The position numbers and the translations under genes were made by a program. The notes below the pieces were generated by a model. The model saw only the letters and a program-made list of their open reading frames with translations, searched no databases and was not told where the DNA came from. From Salinisphaera shabanensis E1L3A (GTDB lineage: Bacteria; Pseudomonadota; Gammaproteobacteria; Nevskiales; Salinisphaeraceae), in assembly GCF_000215955.2 (NCBI RefSeq), contig NZ_AFNV02000001.1:124001-188000 (forward strand): a stretch of 64,000 bases of DNA, written 5' to 3'. Of this stretch, positions 8,462 through 18,319 are shown piece by piece. How positions within the stretch are numbered: the first letter of the stretch is position 1; each line of letters starts with the position of its first letter.

Positions 8462-9406
8462 CTATGTCGGTTCGGTCTCAAGCGGCCAGAGACGGGCCGC
8501 GCCGCGTACGCCCGAGGCGTCGCCATGCGCAGCCGCAATCAACGGCGTATCGATATGATCGGCAAAGGCATGCTGCGCCCATATCTTGGGCACTTCGCTA
8601 TACAGCCAGCGAATCTGCGACAGCCCCCCACCGACCACGATCACGTCGGGGTCGAGAATATTGACGATCATCGCCATCGCACGAGCCACGCGTTGCAACC
8701 AGACCTTGAGCGTTGCCCCGGCCAGACGCTCACCGGCTTCGGCACGTTCGACGATATCCCGGGCCGGGATATCGTAGCCACCGCGGCGTACATGATCGGC
8801 CGTCATGCCCGGCCCGGAAATCCAGGCCTCGAGGCAGCTATCGAGACCACACCAGCATCGTGGCGGCTGACGCATCTCGGCAGAACTCGGCCACGGCAGA
8901 CAGGTATGACCCCACTCCCCAGCCAGGCCGTTACGACCGGTGATCAACTGCTTGTCGATCACCAAGCCACCGCCTACACCGGTACCGAGGATCACACCGA
9001 AAACGTTGCGATGTTCTGCCGCTGCGCCGTCACGGGCTTCTGAGAGCGCGAGACAGTCCGCATCGTTGGCCAGACGCACCTCGCGAGACAGTGCTCGTTC
9101 GAGATCGGCCCCCAGCGTCTTGCCGTTCAGGCACTGGGAATTGGCATTGCGCAGGCGCCCCGTGGCAGGCAGCACGCTGCCGGGCGTACCAACGCCCAGT
9201 CGCAGTCCGCTCTCGCCGATATCGCTTTCCAGCGCCATTACCAGATCGATAATCGCTTCCAGCGTCGCGTTGTAGCCGTTTTCGGGTGTATCTACCCGGC
9301 GCTCCGCGCATACCCGGGCTTCGCCGTCGAGCACGATGCCGGCGATCTTGGTGCCCCCCAGGTCGATGCCCAGTCGCAGATCGGCGTTTTCTTTGGCGTC
9401 GCTCAT
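8462..9406 (-). CDS. ROK family sugar kinase (fructokinase/N-acetylglucosamine kinase-like)
   Basis: A 314-residue ROK kinase that phosphorylates a hexose with ATP in the cytoplasm. The phosphate-binding motif DLGGTK is at 15-20, and catalytic Asp117 lies in NDAD. The ROK zinc site is complete: His167 in GEWGH, then C184, C186 and C191 in CWCGLDSC. This arrangement is seen in fructokinase/mannokinase (Mak) and N-acetylglucosamine kinase (NagK), and sequence alone does not separate them here. Unlike ROK repressors it has no N-terminal helix-turn-helix. No sugar transporter or isomerase lies nearby, so the physiological sugar is unknown. Confidence 0.85.
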   Translation of the reverse strand: MSDAKENADLRLGIDLGGTKIAGIVLDGEARVCAERRVDTPENGYNATLEAIIDLVMALESDIGESGLRLGVGTPGSVLPATGRLRNANSQCLNGKTLGADLERALSREVRLANDADCLALSEARDGAAAEHRNVFGVILGTGVGGGLVIDKQLITGRNGLAGEWGHTCLPWPSSAEMRQPPRCWCGLDSCLEAWISGPGMTADHVRRGGYDIPARDIVERAEAGERLAGATLKVWLQRVARAMAMIVNILDPDVIVVGGGLSQIRWLYSEVPKIWAQHAFADHIDTPLIAAAHGDASGVRGAARLWPLETEPT

Positions 9407-9614
9407 GTCACGCTCGCGTCACAACACAGGTTCAGACTCGCGATCACGAGGCCGGGTGAAACGACACGCACATTCGGAGATAGACTCATGGTTCGCCAGC
9501 AACTCAGATTTGTCGGCTATGTTATCGCGACACGGCTGGTCGTGGGCGCCGTACCGTTCGGCCGTGTAGACGCCATGCCGGACTTGCGCCGCTGAACGAC
9601 CGGAGGCAGCGCTC

Positions 9615-10481
9615 TCAGGCGATTGCGTCCGTTAGCAGCGCGGCGCAGTCATCATCGAGCTTGCGTGTGATCAGATCGTCCGCGCGCGTGCGGCCATGAT
9701 TGATCGCCATGATGGGCAATCCGCGCACGGCGGCCTCGCGCACAAAGCGAAAGCCTGACCACACCATTAGCGATGAGCCGACCACGAGCACGGCCTCGGC
9801 CCGCGCAAGCCCGGTCCAGGCACGCGCCACCGTCTTTTTCGGCACCGCCCCGCCGAAAAAGACCACGTCCGGCTTGAGAATGCCGCCACAAACGGGGCAA
9901 TCGGGGACCACGAAGCGTTCGTAGTCCACATCACCGAGCTCGATATCACCGTCGGGGCGTATGGCGTCGCTATCGTGCAGCCAACCCGCATTATGGTCGA
10001 TGAGCATTTCCTGTACCCGATGGCGCGACAGCCGCGTGTCGCAATCCAGGCAAACCACGCGATCAAGCCGGCCATGCAGATCGATCACACCACGATTGCC
10101 TGCGGCTTGATGCAACCCGTCCACGTTCTGGGTCACCAGGGTGCCGATATGCCCGGCTCTGCCGAGTCGGTGCAACGCATGATGTGCGGCATTCGGCCGG
10201 GCACGCGCAACGGCCGGCCAGCCGGCCATGCTGCGCGCCCAGTAGCGCCTACGCTTAGACAGCTGCCCAACGAATGCCTGGTGCTGGATGGGCGTGGCAC
10301 CTTTCCAGCCGCCGTCGCGATCGCGATAGTCGGGAATGCCCGAACGCGTGCTAATGCCGGCGCCAGTGAGTACAAACAGGCGCCGGTTCGCACCAAGAAA
10401 CTTGCGTAGCGCGGCGACATGATCGGCTCTTGGCGCCGCGCCCTCGTCAGATTGGGCAAGCAGCTCGTCTGGAACTTTCAT
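9615..10481 (-). CDS. Sir2 family NAD-dependent protein deacylase (sirtuin)
   Basis: 288 residues. The NAD-binding GAGIS (40-44) with SGIPDYR, TQNVDGLH (117-124), the catalytic His136 in DLHGR, and the two zinc CxxC pairs (C144/C147 in CLDC, and CPVC later) are all present, followed by the VVGSSLMVWSGF Rossmann segment. Sirtuins remove acyl groups from lysines, consuming NAD. I start it at 10481, where its ATG overlaps the stop of the upstream HAD gene (ATGA), implying translational coupling; the frame is open further upstream only inside that gene. The Ala-Tyr/Arg desuccinylase signature of the CobB class is not evident, so simple deacetylation is the default. Confidence 0.9.
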   Translation of the reverse strand: MKVPDELLAQSDEGAAPRADHVAALRKFLGANRRLFVLTGAGISTRSGIPDYRDRDGGWKGATPIQHQAFVGQLSKRRRYWARSMAGWPAVARARPNAAHHALHRLGRAGHIGTLVTQNVDGLHQAAGNRGVIDLHGRLDRVVCLDCDTRLSRHRVQEMLIDHNAGWLHDSDAIRPDGDIELGDVDYERFVVPDCPVCGGILKPDVVFFGGAVPKKTVARAWTGLARAEAVLVVGSSLMVWSGFRFVREAAVRGLPIMAINHGRTRADDLITRKLDDDCAALLTDAIA

Positions 10482-11119
10482 GCTGTCGCCACCACGCCGT
10501 GTGCGGCCAAATCGGCTGTGAGACGATCGATATTTTCGAAGCGCAGCGCCTGCCAGCCTGCCGCAATAGCGCCATCGACGTTGATCTGACGATCGTCGAT
10601 CAGCATGCACGCGCCGGGGCGGGCACCAAGCGCATGGGCCACGTGCGCAAACCCGCGTGCGTCCGGCTTCGCGAAACCGATCTCCTGCGAGGCAAACGCG
10701 CGTTCCAGCACCTCGAAAAAACGGAAATTTTGTTGCATATAACGCCAGTGGACAGCGTTGGTATTACTGAAACAGGCGATATGGTGATACTTGGCCAGGT
10801 CTTTCATGAGCGCAACCATGGCGGGACGTTCACCCAGAAGCATCGCTTCCAACTCACCCGTGAGTATCTCGGACTCCAGTGGATCGACCAGCGTCTGATT
10901 CAGCGCGTCGTGAAAAACGGCCTCATCGAGCGCCCCGATCTGAAACCGTTCTGCGATCGAGAACGGTTCGGTCGTGAAACGCTCGCGCAGCGCCTCGCCG
11001 AGCAGCGCCGGCGACGTACGAGTACGGCGAGCAAGTTCGCCGATAGTGACGTCAGCTGCCTGGACATCCACGACCACGCCGCCGAGGTCGAACACCAACC
11101 AGTCGATGGGATCATTCAT
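10478..11119 (-). CDS. HAD superfamily hydrolase (YihX-like)
   Basis: A 213-residue haloacid-dehalogenase phosphatase with a helical cap inserted after the first motif (subfamily IA). Nucleophile Asp11 lies in FDLGGVVVD. As in sugar-phosphatase YihX the usual second Asp (DxD) is replaced by Gly. Motif II is CFSNTN, motif III the Lys in FAKPDA, and motif IV LIDDR. The likely role is dephosphorylation of a small sugar or nucleotide phosphate. The start at 11119 begins the conserved domain; the frame is open upstream but the extra residues look non-coding. It is translationally coupled to the sirtuin downstream. Confidence 0.8.
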   Translation of the reverse strand: MNDPIDWLVFDLGGVVVDVQAADVTIGELARRTRTSPALLGEALRERFTTEPFSIAERFQIGALDEAVFHDALNQTLVDPLESEILTGELEAMLLGERPAMVALMKDLAKYHHIACFSNTNAVHWRYMQQNFRFFEVLERAFASQEIGFAKPDARGFAHVAHALGARPGACMLIDDRQINVDGAIAAGWQALRFENIDRLTADLAAHGVVATA

Positions 11120-11250
11120 GGGCAGCAGTTTACGCAAACCAGTGTGACATCGATGCGTCGCACTGCCGAAACCCAATTTCTACGCTGCGTATCATCCGCC
11201 GCAATCCGATCCGGCGGCCGGTTGAGCTGGCCCTGCCGGCCTGCATTTAT

Positions 11251-11332
11251 ACAAAGCGCCGAGCTCGAATAATACGGCTCGGCCGCTTTGTTTCTACGCG
11301 CCTGCCTAGGCCATCGGAGCCTCGGCAGGCGC
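11251..11332 (-). terminator. Two adjacent hairpins after the acyl-CoA-binding gene
   Basis: Just past the minus-strand acyl-CoA-binding gene are two inverted repeats: GCGCCTGCC/GGCAGGCGC (11298-11306 and 11324-11332), and a longer near-perfect one pairing ACAAAGCGCCGAGC with GCTCGGCCGCTTTGT (about 11251-11291, one bulge). T-runs are short, so termination strength is uncertain. Confidence 0.4.
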
Positions 11333-11345
11333 CGCGGAACTCGCC

Positions 11346-11615
11346 TTAACTATCGGCGTCGAGCAGCGAATTGACCTTGTCGATATACGCCTGCATCGCA
11401 GTATCGGCATCCATGCCTTCGAGCTTGGTCCAGGCATCGTACTTGGCGCGGCCCTTGAAATCGGTCATGCCCGGGCGCTTGCCTTCGACATCGCCCGCAG
11501 TGGCCTGCTTATAGTGCGCGTAGAGCGCAAGCAGATCGTCGTTTTTGGGTCGCGACGAGAGCGTCTCGACATCTTTCTGGGCCTGCTCGAAACGCGACTT
11601 GAGGTCTTCTGCCAT
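11346..11615 (-). CDS. Acyl-CoA-binding protein
   Basis: An 89-residue four-helix acyl-CoA-binding protein that carries medium and long acyl-CoA esters in the cytoplasm. The family motif is intact: LLALYAHYKQATAGDV, RPGMTDFKGRAKYDAW with the ligand-binding Tyr and Lys, then a final helix. Length is normal for the family (about 86-90). The start is firm because AAGGAGAT sits seven bases upstream. Such proteins occur in a minority of bacteria, mostly proteobacteria. It appears to be monocistronic. Confidence 0.93.
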   Translation of the reverse strand: MAEDLKSRFEQAQKDVETLSSRPKNDDLLALYAHYKQATAGDVEGKRPGMTDFKGRAKYDAWTKLEGMDADTAMQAYIDKVNSLLDADS

Positions 11616-11910
11616 GGTTATCTCCTTAAGGCCTGCGGCTATTAGCGGTGAAACCGCGCCAACGCCTGCGCGATGACCGTGCAAAGCGCCGCGAACGCGG
11701 TCATCCAATGCTACACGAGCCGCCGCTCCGGCCGTACACATGCGTCGAGCCCATTGAAACGACTCACCCGGCCCTACCCGACGAGCACACACTAACCGCC
11801 GCGGTATCGCCATCGCACACGACCTGATCGCCGCATGCCCTGCGTTTACGGCGTTGCGAACACGGCCTTATGAAAACTCGGCCGTATATGCTGGGTCGAA
11901 CTCGAGCCGG

Positions 11911-12441
11911 CTAGGCGCGACTACGCCGCTGCCAGGTCATGAAGCGATGGGCCGGCACATCACCTGTGGCCGGCACGCATTGCTCATAAACCAGCTGCCA
12001 GGCCTCCCACTCGATTGCCGGGAACCAGGTATCGCCGGTATAGGCGGCGTCAATACGCGTGAGCTGCAGCGTGTGGGCGCGCTCAAGTGTCAGCCCGTAA
12101 ATCTGTGCGCCGCCAATCACCATCAGCTCGGCAGCGCCATCGGCCGCGGCGATATCGATCGCCTGCTGGACATCGGCCACTCGTTCGACGCCGTCGGCCA
12201 TGAAGTTCGAATCACGCGTCAGCACCAGGTTCCGACGCTTGGGCAAAGCTCGTCCAATGGATTCAAACGTACGCCGCCCCATGAGAATCGGCTTGTTCAG
12301 CGTCTGTTGCTTGAACCAGCGTAGATCATCGGGGATATGCCAGGGCATGCCTCCCTCTGCGCCGATCACGCCATTCTGATCCATGGCGGCGATTAAACTC
12401 AGCCTGACATCCGCCGGCGATAGAACATTTGCTGTGGACAT
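11911..12441 (-). CDS. folA: Dihydrofolate reductase
   Basis: 176 residues. It reduces dihydrofolate to tetrahydrofolate with NADPH, recycling the folate oxidised by thymidylate synthase. Visible signatures are LSLIAAMDQNGVIGAEGGMPWHIPDDL with the catalytic acidic residue, the NADPH-binding MGRRTFESIG, and VIGGAQIYG. The start at 12441 is chosen by homology, about 13 residues before the first strand. It is separated from thyA by a two-gene signalling cassette, whereas the two are often adjacent in related genomes. Confidence 0.95.
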   Translation of the reverse strand: MSTANVLSPADVRLSLIAAMDQNGVIGAEGGMPWHIPDDLRWFKQQTLNKPILMGRRTFESIGRALPKRRNLVLTRDSNFMADGVERVADVQQAIDIAAADGAAELMVIGGAQIYGLTLERAHTLQLTRIDAAYTGDTWFPAIEWEAWQLVYEQCVPATGDVPAHRFMTWQRRSRA

Positions 12442-12494
12442 CTCGTACTCGATCGAATTTCGAAATGGATAGCGTTGTGCAACGCGACCCGCGC

Positions 12495-14036
12495 TCAATC
12501 GCTCTCGGCGCCGGACTCGTCGGGCAGGTCGTTGAGCTCCAGAATAAAACGGGTGCCGGTTTCGTCGGTCCGCTCGATACGCAAATCGCCACCATGGCGA
12601 CGACAGATGCGCCGACATAGCGACAAACCGATGCCGGTCCCCTGTGTGTCGCTGGCGCCTGCGTCTCGCCGAAATGGCTGAAACGCCAGCTCCGGGGAAT
12701 CGATTCCGCGCGCGTTGTCGTCGTAGTAAACGATTTTCGACCCTGTGCCTGCGTGGTCAGAATCGGCCGTAATACGAATCGCGGGTGCGGCGTCGACGCG
12801 GCGGTAGCGAATGGTATTGTCGATAAGATTCTGGAACAGTGCCCGCAGCTGAGCCCCATCGCCGCGTATCACCCCCAGTTTCTGTACTTCGAATTGCGCC
12901 TGGTGTTCCTCGATTAGAAGCGCCAGATCGACGCGCACTTCATCGACCAATGTATTCAGATCAAGACTTTCAACAGCGACCGTGCCGGTATCGATACGCG
13001 CCAGACGCAGCATGCCACCAATCATGTTCTGCATGCGATCCGCCGCCGAACGTAACGCCGCAAGATGATTGCGGCCGTCGTCGCTCATACGCGGCGCTTC
13101 GGTGGTCTGAAGCTGACGTGCGTTGTGCTGCATCTTGCGCAGAGGTTCGCGCAGATCGTGGGCCGCCGCGAGCACACCGGCACGATCGCTGGCCCGGTCG
13201 AGGGGCAGGCGCGGCGTAGCCGTGGCGGTTTCCGGCAAACGCGTTGCGTCGAAGGCCTCGATGAGCAATGTGAATCCGTTCAACCGGCCTTCCGCGCTAC
13301 GCAGCGGCAATAGACGCGCCGTACGTACCGGCGTATCCGCGTCGGCGCCAGCCGGCGAAACACTCAGGCTGATCGGTGCAGCCGAGCGCACGGCACGATG
13401 CAGCACCACCGGCCAGCTCGGCTCCTTGCGCAGTTCGATACAGACTTGAATATTGCGTCCGAGCGTATCTTCGGTATCGCAACCCAGCCAACGGGCCGCG
13501 CTCTCACCCAGACCGGCAATCCGGCCGGCCAGATCGATACCCATCCACGCTGGCTCGTCTGTGGCACGGGTCAGGTTGAGCCGATGTGCGGCAACGAGGT
13601 TTTCGTTTGCGCTGACCGCGTCGGCGGCACGGCGCGGCCCGGTCGCGCGTAACAGCACAAGAAAACCGATGACGTCGTCGTGCCCATCCGTACGCGGCGT
13701 GAGATCGAGCGTACAAAGCCGGCGTTGGCCGGCACGCGTTATTAATGCAGCTTCGAAACGCGCACGACCGCGTGCGCTGGCTTCGAACAACGCACGCGGC
13801 AACTCGGCTTCGAAACGCCGTTCTTCCGGCAGGAGTGTCTCCAGCCGCTGTCCTTCCACCTGGGCGGCGATATGGCCGAGTAACATTTCCGCACTGGGAT
13901 GCCACTGTTCGATCGTACCCGCGCTATCGAGCAGGCACAGTGCAGCGTCCGGCATCTGTTCGAGCAGTAATGCCAGAGCGGCCGCGCCCAGCGACTGCGC
14001 ATGCGAATCCGTTTCGCCAGCTCCTGCCAGACTCAC
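12495..14036 (-). CDS. PAS-domain sensor histidine kinase
   Basis: A 513-residue cytoplasmic histidine kinase with no membrane segment. Two PAS-like sensory domains occupy roughly 20-130 and 155-265, then a HisKA helix pair with His293 in AAHDLREPLRK, and an HATPase domain with FQNLIDNTIRYRR and GTGIGLSLC. One nucleotide-binding motif reads DDNARGID where DNGxGI is normal, so the first Gly is Ala; some phytochrome-like kinases tolerate change here. It lies 30 bases downstream of a receiver-GGDEF-EAL gene on the same strand, so the two probably form a phosphorelay pair controlling cyclic-di-GMP. The input signal is unknown. Confidence 0.82.
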   Translation of the reverse strand: MSLAGAGETDSHAQSLGAAALALLLEQMPDAALCLLDSAGTIEQWHPSAEMLLGHIAAQVEGQRLETLLPEERRFEAELPRALFEASARGRARFEAALITRAGQRRLCTLDLTPRTDGHDDVIGFLVLLRATGPRRAADAVSANENLVAAHRLNLTRATDEPAWMGIDLAGRIAGLGESAARWLGCDTEDTLGRNIQVCIELRKEPSWPVVLHRAVRSAAPISLSVSPAGADADTPVRTARLLPLRSAEGRLNGFTLLIEAFDATRLPETATATPRLPLDRASDRAGVLAAAHDLREPLRKMQHNARQLQTTEAPRMSDDGRNHLAALRSAADRMQNMIGGMLRLARIDTGTVAVESLDLNTLVDEVRVDLALLIEEHQAQFEVQKLGVIRGDGAQLRALFQNLIDNTIRYRRVDAAPAIRITADSDHAGTGSKIVYYDDNARGIDSPELAFQPFRRDAGASDTQGTGIGLSLCRRICRRHGGDLRIERTDETGTRFILELNDLPDESGAESD

Positions 14037-14066
14037 GCGGCACCCACCTTGTACGCGGGGATCTCG

Positions 14067-15788
14067 CTAGTGATAAAGCGCGCTGGCTGGCATTGCGTGC
14101 TGGAGCAGACGCGTGCAATCGGCGACCGCCAATCCGGGCGCGTAGAAAAAGCCCTGACCGAATACGCACTTGTTATCCATGAGGAACTGACGTTGATCGC
14201 TGGTTTCCACGCCCTCGGCGACCACCCGTAGGCCCAGACTGGCGCCCAAGGCGATAATCGCCCGCGCCATTGCACGATCGCGGCTGTTGTCGGATACGCC
14301 ATGTAAAAAGCTCAAGTCGATCTTGAGTGAGTCCACCGGCAACCGGGTGAGATAACTCAAGGAAGAGTAACCTTTCCCGAAGTCGTCTATAACGACCTGA
14401 ACCCCCAATCGCTTGAGCTGTTCGACCAGCGGGTTGGTATCGTCGGGCCCGAGAATCAACGCGTTCTCGGTGAATTCGAGTTCCAGCAGCTCGGCCGGCA
14501 TGGCGAGCGTCTCGATGAGTTGACGCACCATGGGCAGGAAATCTTCATCGCGCGCGTGCTGTGATGAGACGTTGACCGCGAGCACGACATCGCTATCCAG
14601 CACGCCGGCATCCCGCCAGTTCAAATACTGGCGACAGGCGGTCGTAAGCGCCCAGCGAGTAAATGCCCGAATACAGCCGCGGGATTCGGCCATCGGCACG
14701 AACTCCTCAGGTGAAATAGGGCCGAGCCTTGGGTGGTTCCAGCGGGCGAGCGCTTCCAGACCCACGACCCGGCCCGATCCGAGATCGAACTGTGGCTGGT
14801 AGACCAGATGTAGTTCGTTGGCCTCGATCGCGGCATGCAGCTCGTTGTCTAGCCCGCGGCGAGCACGCGAACGCCCATCATTCTCGCCGTCGAACCAGTG
14901 CACGGTATCGCGCCCGCCCTGCTTGGCCAGATACATTGCCGCGTCGGCGTTGTTGATTAACGTACCGGCGTCATCGCCATTGCGCGGATACATCGCGACG
15001 CCGATCGAAATAGTGACGAAAATACGATGTGTGTCGATCACGATCGGCTGGCGGAAGATCCGTAGCACTTCGGCGACAAGCGCTTCGATTTCGGACTTGT
15101 CGTCACTGTCGATGACCGCAACGAATTCGTCGCCGCCGAGACGCGCGAGTAGCGGATGCGCTTCACAAACGCTTTTCAAGCGGCTTGCCGAGGTATAGAG
15201 CGCCCGATCACCGATGCCATGGCCAAGACTGTCGTTAATCGACTTGAACCCGTCCAGATCGAAATAGATCACGGCAAAGGGATGGCGTTCCCGCACCGGG
15301 CGTTCGAGCATGTACTGCAAGCGTTCAAGCAGCACGGCACGATTGAACAGCCCGGTTACCTGATCATGGCGTGCGAGATAAGTGAACTTGCGCTGACTTT
15401 CGTAGTGCTGGAGCGAATAGCGGATCGTGCGTTCGAGCAGCGTGGCGTTGATTTCGCCCTTGGGCAGGAACTCGGCAGCACCTGCCTCCATCACGGCGAC
15501 ATCGATCTCGTAATCGTCATGTCCGGTAAGCACGACGATCGGTGCATGCAAGCCGGCGGCAGCCGGGCTACGCAAAAGGTCCAGTCCGGTTCGCCCGCCC
15601 AGTTCATAGTCGAGCAGACAGATATCGAAACCGCCCTTGCTGAGCGCTGCCAAACCTTCATCGTAGCTACCCGCCATGGTCAAGGCATAGCGATGCCGTG
15701 GACCAGAATGCAGCAGATTGGCGAGTAATGCGCGATCCTCGGGATCGTTATCGATGAGGAGCACACGTACGGTTCGAGATCGAGGCAT
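14067..15788 (-). CDS. Response regulator with GGDEF and EAL domains
   Basis: 573 residues: a CheY-like receiver (1-120, phospho-acceptor Asp60 in CLLDYE), a GGDEF domain with an intact GGDEF motif (218-222), and an EAL domain with EAL at 345-347 and DDFGKGYSS. Both cyclic-di-GMP synthesis and breakdown motifs are complete; the RxxD product-inhibition site before GGDEF is not present. It probably sets cyclic-di-GMP in response to the kinase encoded downstream. ATG at 15788 is used; a GTG four codons upstream is the alternative. An AT-rich leader precedes it. Confidence 0.9.
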   Translation of the reverse strand: MPRSRTVRVLLIDNDPEDRALLANLLHSGPRHRYALTMAGSYDEGLAALSKGGFDICLLDYELGGRTGLDLLRSPAAAGLHAPIVVLTGHDDYEIDVAVMEAGAAEFLPKGEINATLLERTIRYSLQHYESQRKFTYLARHDQVTGLFNRAVLLERLQYMLERPVRERHPFAVIYFDLDGFKSINDSLGHGIGDRALYTSASRLKSVCEAHPLLARLGGDEFVAVIDSDDKSEIEALVAEVLRIFRQPIVIDTHRIFVTISIGVAMYPRNGDDAGTLINNADAAMYLAKQGGRDTVHWFDGENDGRSRARRGLDNELHAAIEANELHLVYQPQFDLGSGRVVGLEALARWNHPRLGPISPEEFVPMAESRGCIRAFTRWALTTACRQYLNWRDAGVLDSDVVLAVNVSSQHARDEDFLPMVRQLIETLAMPAELLELEFTENALILGPDDTNPLVEQLKRLGVQVVIDDFGKGYSSLSYLTRLPVDSLKIDLSFLHGVSDNSRDRAMARAIIALGASLGLRVVAEGVETSDQRQFLMDNKCVFGQGFFYAPGLAVADCTRLLQHAMPASALYH

Positions 15789-16094
15789 TGATGCACGCAC
15801 CAGTCAACCAAGGTGGGCGCAGTCTAGCGCACAAACCTAGGGATTTACCGGCGTTTCGGGCACGATTAAATGACGCTATAGGCATCCATCGGCGGCGCGT
15901 TTCCCAGCCGCAGCCTAGTCGTCGTCGAAGGCTTTGACAAACTATACTCTTGATTTATTTTAATTTTATACCAGAAGAAACGTATCGCCCCTAGCTATCA
16001 ACAACAGATCGAAGGCAAACGTCGGACGGCAGACAGCCCATTCTTAGACACATCCGATTATCTCGCGGGCATACCCGGTTGGGCTGCCAGGCGC
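15789..16094. other. Intergenic region with AT-rich island
   Basis: A 306-base gap between thyA and the receiver-GGDEF-EAL gene. Around 15932-15985 the DNA is strikingly AT-rich against its surroundings, containing TTGACA (15934) and TATACT (15943) on the plus strand and TATAGT on the minus strand. It is the natural place for the minus-strand promoter of the signalling pair, but no well-spaced hexamer pair was found on that strand. No gene is visible. Confidence 0.4.
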
Positions 16095-16916
16095 CTATAC
16101 CGCCACCGGCGCGCTGATCCGCGCGTGGCTTTCATAGCCCTCGAGCCGAATATCGTCGAACGTGAATTCAAACAGATCGTTTATGTCGGGATTGAGCCAC
16201 AACCGCGGCGGCGCATATGGGACGCGTGCAAGCTGCTCGTCGGTCTGTTCGAGATGGTTCAGATACAGATGCGCATCGCCCAGCGTATGTACGAAATCCC
16301 CCACCTGTAATCCGCAGACCTGCGCGACCATGTGGGTAAGCAACGCATAAGAGGCGATATTGAAAGGCACGCCCAGGAAGATATCGGCGCTGCGCTGGTA
16401 GAGCTGGCAGGATAACCGCCCCTCGGCCACATAGAACTGGAACAACAGATGGCACGGAGGCAGCGCCATGTCATCCACCTGGGCTGGATTCCAGGCGGTT
16501 ACGATATGCCGGCGTGAATCCGGATTGTGCTTGATCGAGTCGATCACTCTCGCCAGCTGATCGACCGACTCGCCGCCAGGCGTAGGCCAACTACGCCATT
16601 GGTAGCCGTAGACCGGCCCGAGATCGCCGTTTTCGTCGGCCCACTCATCCCAGATACGAACACGATTATCCTTGAGATAACCGATATTGGTATCGCCGGC
16701 GATGAACCACAGCAGCTCATGGATGATCGCGCGCAGGTAGAGTTTCTTGGTAGTGAGCACCGGAAACCCGCGCGACAGATCGAAGCGCATCTGGCGTCCG
16801 AAGACCGACAGCGTGCCGGTGCCGGTGCGATCGGCCTTGCGCGTACCGTGCTCACGCACCTCGCGCATGAGATCGAGATAAGGCTGCTCGAGCGGCGCGG
16901 TATCCGGCGCGCTCAT
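16095..16916 (-). CDS. thyA: Thymidylate synthase ThyA
   Basis: 273 residues. It converts dUMP to dTMP using methylene-tetrahydrofolate. The nucleophilic Cys155 is in [13 protein letters not shown], with [10 protein letters not shown] phosphate-binding arginines and the C-terminal [15 protein letters not shown]. Its ATG overlaps the stop of lgt (ATGA), the conserved lgt-thyA arrangement of gammaproteobacteria. Confidence 0.97.
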   Translation of the reverse strand: MSAPDTAPLEQPYLDLMREVREHGTRKADRTGTGTLSVFGRQMRFDLSRGFPVLTTKKLYLRAIIHELLWFIAGDTNIGYLKDNRVRIWDEWADENGDLGPVYGYQWRSWPTPGGESVDQLARVIDSIKHNPDSRRHIVTAWNPAQVDDMALPPCHLLFQFYVAEGRLSCQLYQRSADIFLGVPFNIASYALLTHMVAQVCGLQVGDFVHTLGDAHLYLNHLEQTDEQLARVPYAPPRLWLNPDINDLFEFTFDDIRLEGYESHARISAPVAV

Positions 16917-17704
16917 GGCGTCACCGTATTGCGCTTATAGGCCAATGCCAGCAGCAGAATGCCGCCAAGAATCATCGGGGTGCACAGCACCTGCCCCATG
17001 GTCATCCAGTCGAAAGCGACGAAGCCGAGAAACGAGTCCGGCTGACGGAAGAATTCGGCAAAGAAACGCAGGCAGCCATAGCCGATCAGAAACAGACCGG
17101 ACACCGCCATACGCGGACGCGGCTTGCGGGCAAACCACCAAAGAATGGCGAACAACAGCAGACCTTCCAGTCCGGCTTCATAAAGCTCGGAGGGATGGCG
17201 CGGTGCCATATCGACACGCGGATAGATCATCGCCCAGGGCACGTCCGTAACCCGCCCGATCAGCTCGCCGTTGATAAAATTCGCAATACGGCCAAAGAAC
17301 AGGCCGATCGGCACGATGGGCGCGACGAAATCGGTGATATCGAAAAATGCCCGCTGCGTGCTGCGCGCAAACCAGCCGGCTGCTGCAAACACACCGAGCA
17401 TGCCGCCATGAAAGGACATGCCGCCCTGCCAGATATAGAACAGCTGAAGCGGATTTTCCAGCAGCAGGCCCGGCTGATAGAACAGCATGTAGCCCACACG
17501 CCCGCCTACGACTACGCCGAGCACCACATAGAACAGCAGGTCGCCGACTTCCTCACGCTGCCACTGGATATGCGCCTGCTTCGTGCGCACGATCCCGAGC
17601 CCCCAGCCGATGAGAAAGCTCAGCAGATACATCAGCCCGTACCAGTGCACGGCAAGCGGGCCGATGGCTACGGCGACGGGATCGATATCGGGATGCACGA
17701 ACAT
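16913..17704 (-). CDS. lgt: Prolipoprotein diacylglyceryl transferase Lgt
   Basis: A 263-residue inner-membrane enzyme that transfers diacylglycerol from phosphatidylglycerol to the lipobox Cys of lipoproteins. About seven membrane helices are apparent. Signatures are SFHGGMLGV, the Lgt motif [20 protein letters not shown], and [12 protein letters not shown]. It is translationally coupled to thyA. Confidence 0.97.
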   Translation of the reverse strand: MFVHPDIDPVAVAIGPLAVHWYGLMYLLSFLIGWGLGIVRTKQAHIQWQREEVGDLLFYVVLGVVVGGRVGYMLFYQPGLLLENPLQLFYIWQGGMSFHGGMLGVFAAAGWFARSTQRAFFDITDFVAPIVPIGLFFGRIANFINGELIGRVTDVPWAMIYPRVDMAPRHPSELYEAGLEGLLLFAILWWFARKPRPRMAVSGLFLIGYGCLRFFAEFFRQPDSFLGFVAFDWMTMGQVLCTPMILGGILLLALAYKRNTVTP

Positions 17705-17758
17705 GGCGACGGATTCTAGCAGGAAGAACGAGGCGCATCGCGCCGGGGTCGATGCGTA

Positions 17759-18298
17759 TCAGCGCGTCCAGGCATACATGAATACATCACGTGGCGCACT
17801 GTCGCTGTCGAGTTGATTTGGCCGCGGCGACCAGCGATGTAGCCGCCCTTCGTAGGCCATACCCAATGCTTCGAGGATGCGTATTGAGGCCACGTTCTCG
17901 GTATCGCAAGTCGCCCAGATTCGATAGAGGTCGTCTATTTGCTGGGCCGCATCGAAGACCGCAGCAGAAGCCTCGCGGGCGAAACCCTCGCCCCAGGCTG
18001 AACGCGCCAGTACATAACCGATTTCTGCACCGTGTTCGCTAAACGAACAGGCCACCGTTCCGATGGCCCCTTGCTCGGCGTGCTCGATAAGCCAGCAATA
18101 ATCCTCACCGGACGACCAGCCAGCGGCCACATCTTCAAGAAAGTCGCGGCTGTCGTCGAGATCGACATGCTGCGCCCACGTCATGAATCGCGTGACCGCC
18201 GGGTCGCTGGCAAAGGCAAAGATCGCCTCGGCGTCACCGCTATTCGGTTCACGCAGAGTCAAGCTCGGTGTGGTTAACCGCTGCGGCATGCTGATCAT
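17759..18298 (-). CDS. GNAT family N-acetyltransferase (RimJ/RimL-like)
   Basis: 179 residues of the RimJ/RimL-type GNAT fold, transferring acetyl from acetyl-CoA. It has LTLREPNSGDAEAIFAFASDP at the N-terminus, the Y-V-L-A-R-S-A-W-G-E-G-F-A acetyl-CoA loop, and the ENVASIRILEALGMAYEGRL C-terminal part typical of protein-alpha-N or ribosomal-protein acetyltransferases. Substrate unknown. The start is uncertain between 18298 and an ATG three codons in. It lies just downstream of the PfkB kinase on the same strand. Confidence 0.82.
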   Translation of the reverse strand: MISMPQRLTTPSLTLREPNSGDAEAIFAFASDPAVTRFMTWAQHVDLDDSRDFLEDVAAGWSSGEDYCWLIEHAEQGAIGTVACSFSEHGAEIGYVLARSAWGEGFAREASAAVFDAAQQIDDLYRIWATCDTENVASIRILEALGMAYEGRLHRWSPRPNQLDSDSAPRDVFMYAWTR

Positions 18299-18319
18299 AG
18301 TGGTATCGGTCAGCCGTAT

